DNA from: Lachnospiraceae bacterium
GTDB lineage: Bacteria > Bacillota > Clostridia > Lachnospirales > Lachnospiraceae
Assembly (NCBI GenBank): GCA_022769665.1
Contig: JALEIR010000036.1
Span: forward strand, 1-64,000
Direction: 5' to 3'
Length of the DNA: 64,000 nucleotides
Position 1 is the first letter of the stretch, and each line of letters begins with the position of its first letter. Under the pieces are notes generated by a model. The model made no database searches. It was not told the DNA's origin and was given only the letters and a program-made list of their open reading frames with translations. Made by a program: the position numbers and the translations under genes. Below are positions 63,954 to 64,000 of this stretch, in pieces.

Positions 63954-64000
63954 ATGCGTCTCGATAAATTTTTATGTGAAATGAATTTGGGAACCCGTAG
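63954..64000 (+). CDS. rsuA: RsuA-type 16S rRNA pseudouridine synthase, N-terminus (cut by window end)
   Basis: ATG at 63954 starts MRLDKFLCEMNLGTR, the S4 RNA-binding domain start typical of RsuA/RluB-type pseudouridine synthases. GAAAGGA lies about 13 nt upstream. Only 15 codons are visible, so the assignment rests on a short but characteristic motif. It is divergent from ylbJ. Confidence 0.6.
   Translation, partial: MRLDKFLCEMNLGTR

Overview
The window looks like a chromosomal segment of a low-GC, anaerobic Firmicute of the Lachnospiraceae (Roseburia/Butyrivibrio-like). The signs are the gene families (two-type GH130 mannan module, GGGtGRT protein, short cobalamin MetH without an activation domain, YlbJ and GerW sporulation proteins), the AT-rich intergenic DNA with strong AGGAGG-type ribosome binding sites, and TTGACA/TATAAT-type promoters. 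The species cannot be fixed from sequence alone. I saw no rRNA, tRNA, CRISPR array, prophage or intact transposase.

Region 1 (1-11974) is a catabolic locus for acetylated (gluco)mannan. An exported GH26 mannanase lipoprotein with a CBM35 cuts polymer at the cell surface. A set of proteins without signal peptides would finish the job inside: GH130_2 mannooligosaccharide phosphorylase, a GH5 endo-glycanase, cellobiose 2-epimerase, GH130_1 mannosylglucose phosphorylase, a CE2 and a CE17-type acetylesterase, and a 767-residue protein that fuses a GH1 beta-glucosidase to a complete mannose-6-phosphate isomerase. A second CE17-like esterase is cut by the left edge. The sugar ABC transporter and phosphomannomutase one would expect are not in the window. 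A decayed YesL-like gene sits inside the locus.

Region 2 (11975-16056) is a scar-rich accessory stretch. It holds a broken GNAT acetyltransferase, a broken YoeB/Txe-type toxin, and a BMP-family lipoprotein paired with a methyl-accepting chemotaxis protein. This pair is bracketed by two direct copies of a 26-bp palindromic element. A lone GH2 glycosidase follows on the minus strand.

Region 3 (19242-36235) is metabolic: the NifU-like/GGGtGRT pair with highly-expressed-type codon use; small envelope proteins; cobalamin-dependent methionine synthase followed directly by ilvB, two tandem ACT-type regulatory subunits and ilvC; then DedA, a GT4 glycosyltransferase, a two-component system with an unusually large membrane sensor, and leuC-leuD.

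Region 4 (36341-64000) is housekeeping and cell-envelope DNA: a MATE exporter, ruvAB, zapA, a U32 peptidase-family protein, a SEDS polymerase with its class B PBP, a NUDIX hydrolase, a degenerate HD-GYP protein, a chemoreceptor relic, a ytfI-ytfJ(gerW)-like pair, rpmB, Asp23/yloV(FakA)/recG in Bacillus-like order, DegV, a topoisomerase IV/gyrase-like pair, rsmD-coaD-(coiled coil)-amidase-ylbJ, and the start of an rsuA-type pseudouridine synthase. Several short elements fall outside simple ORF calling: a 46-codon membrane protein, a 20-codon reading frame coupled to coaD, and copied translation-initiation leaders.
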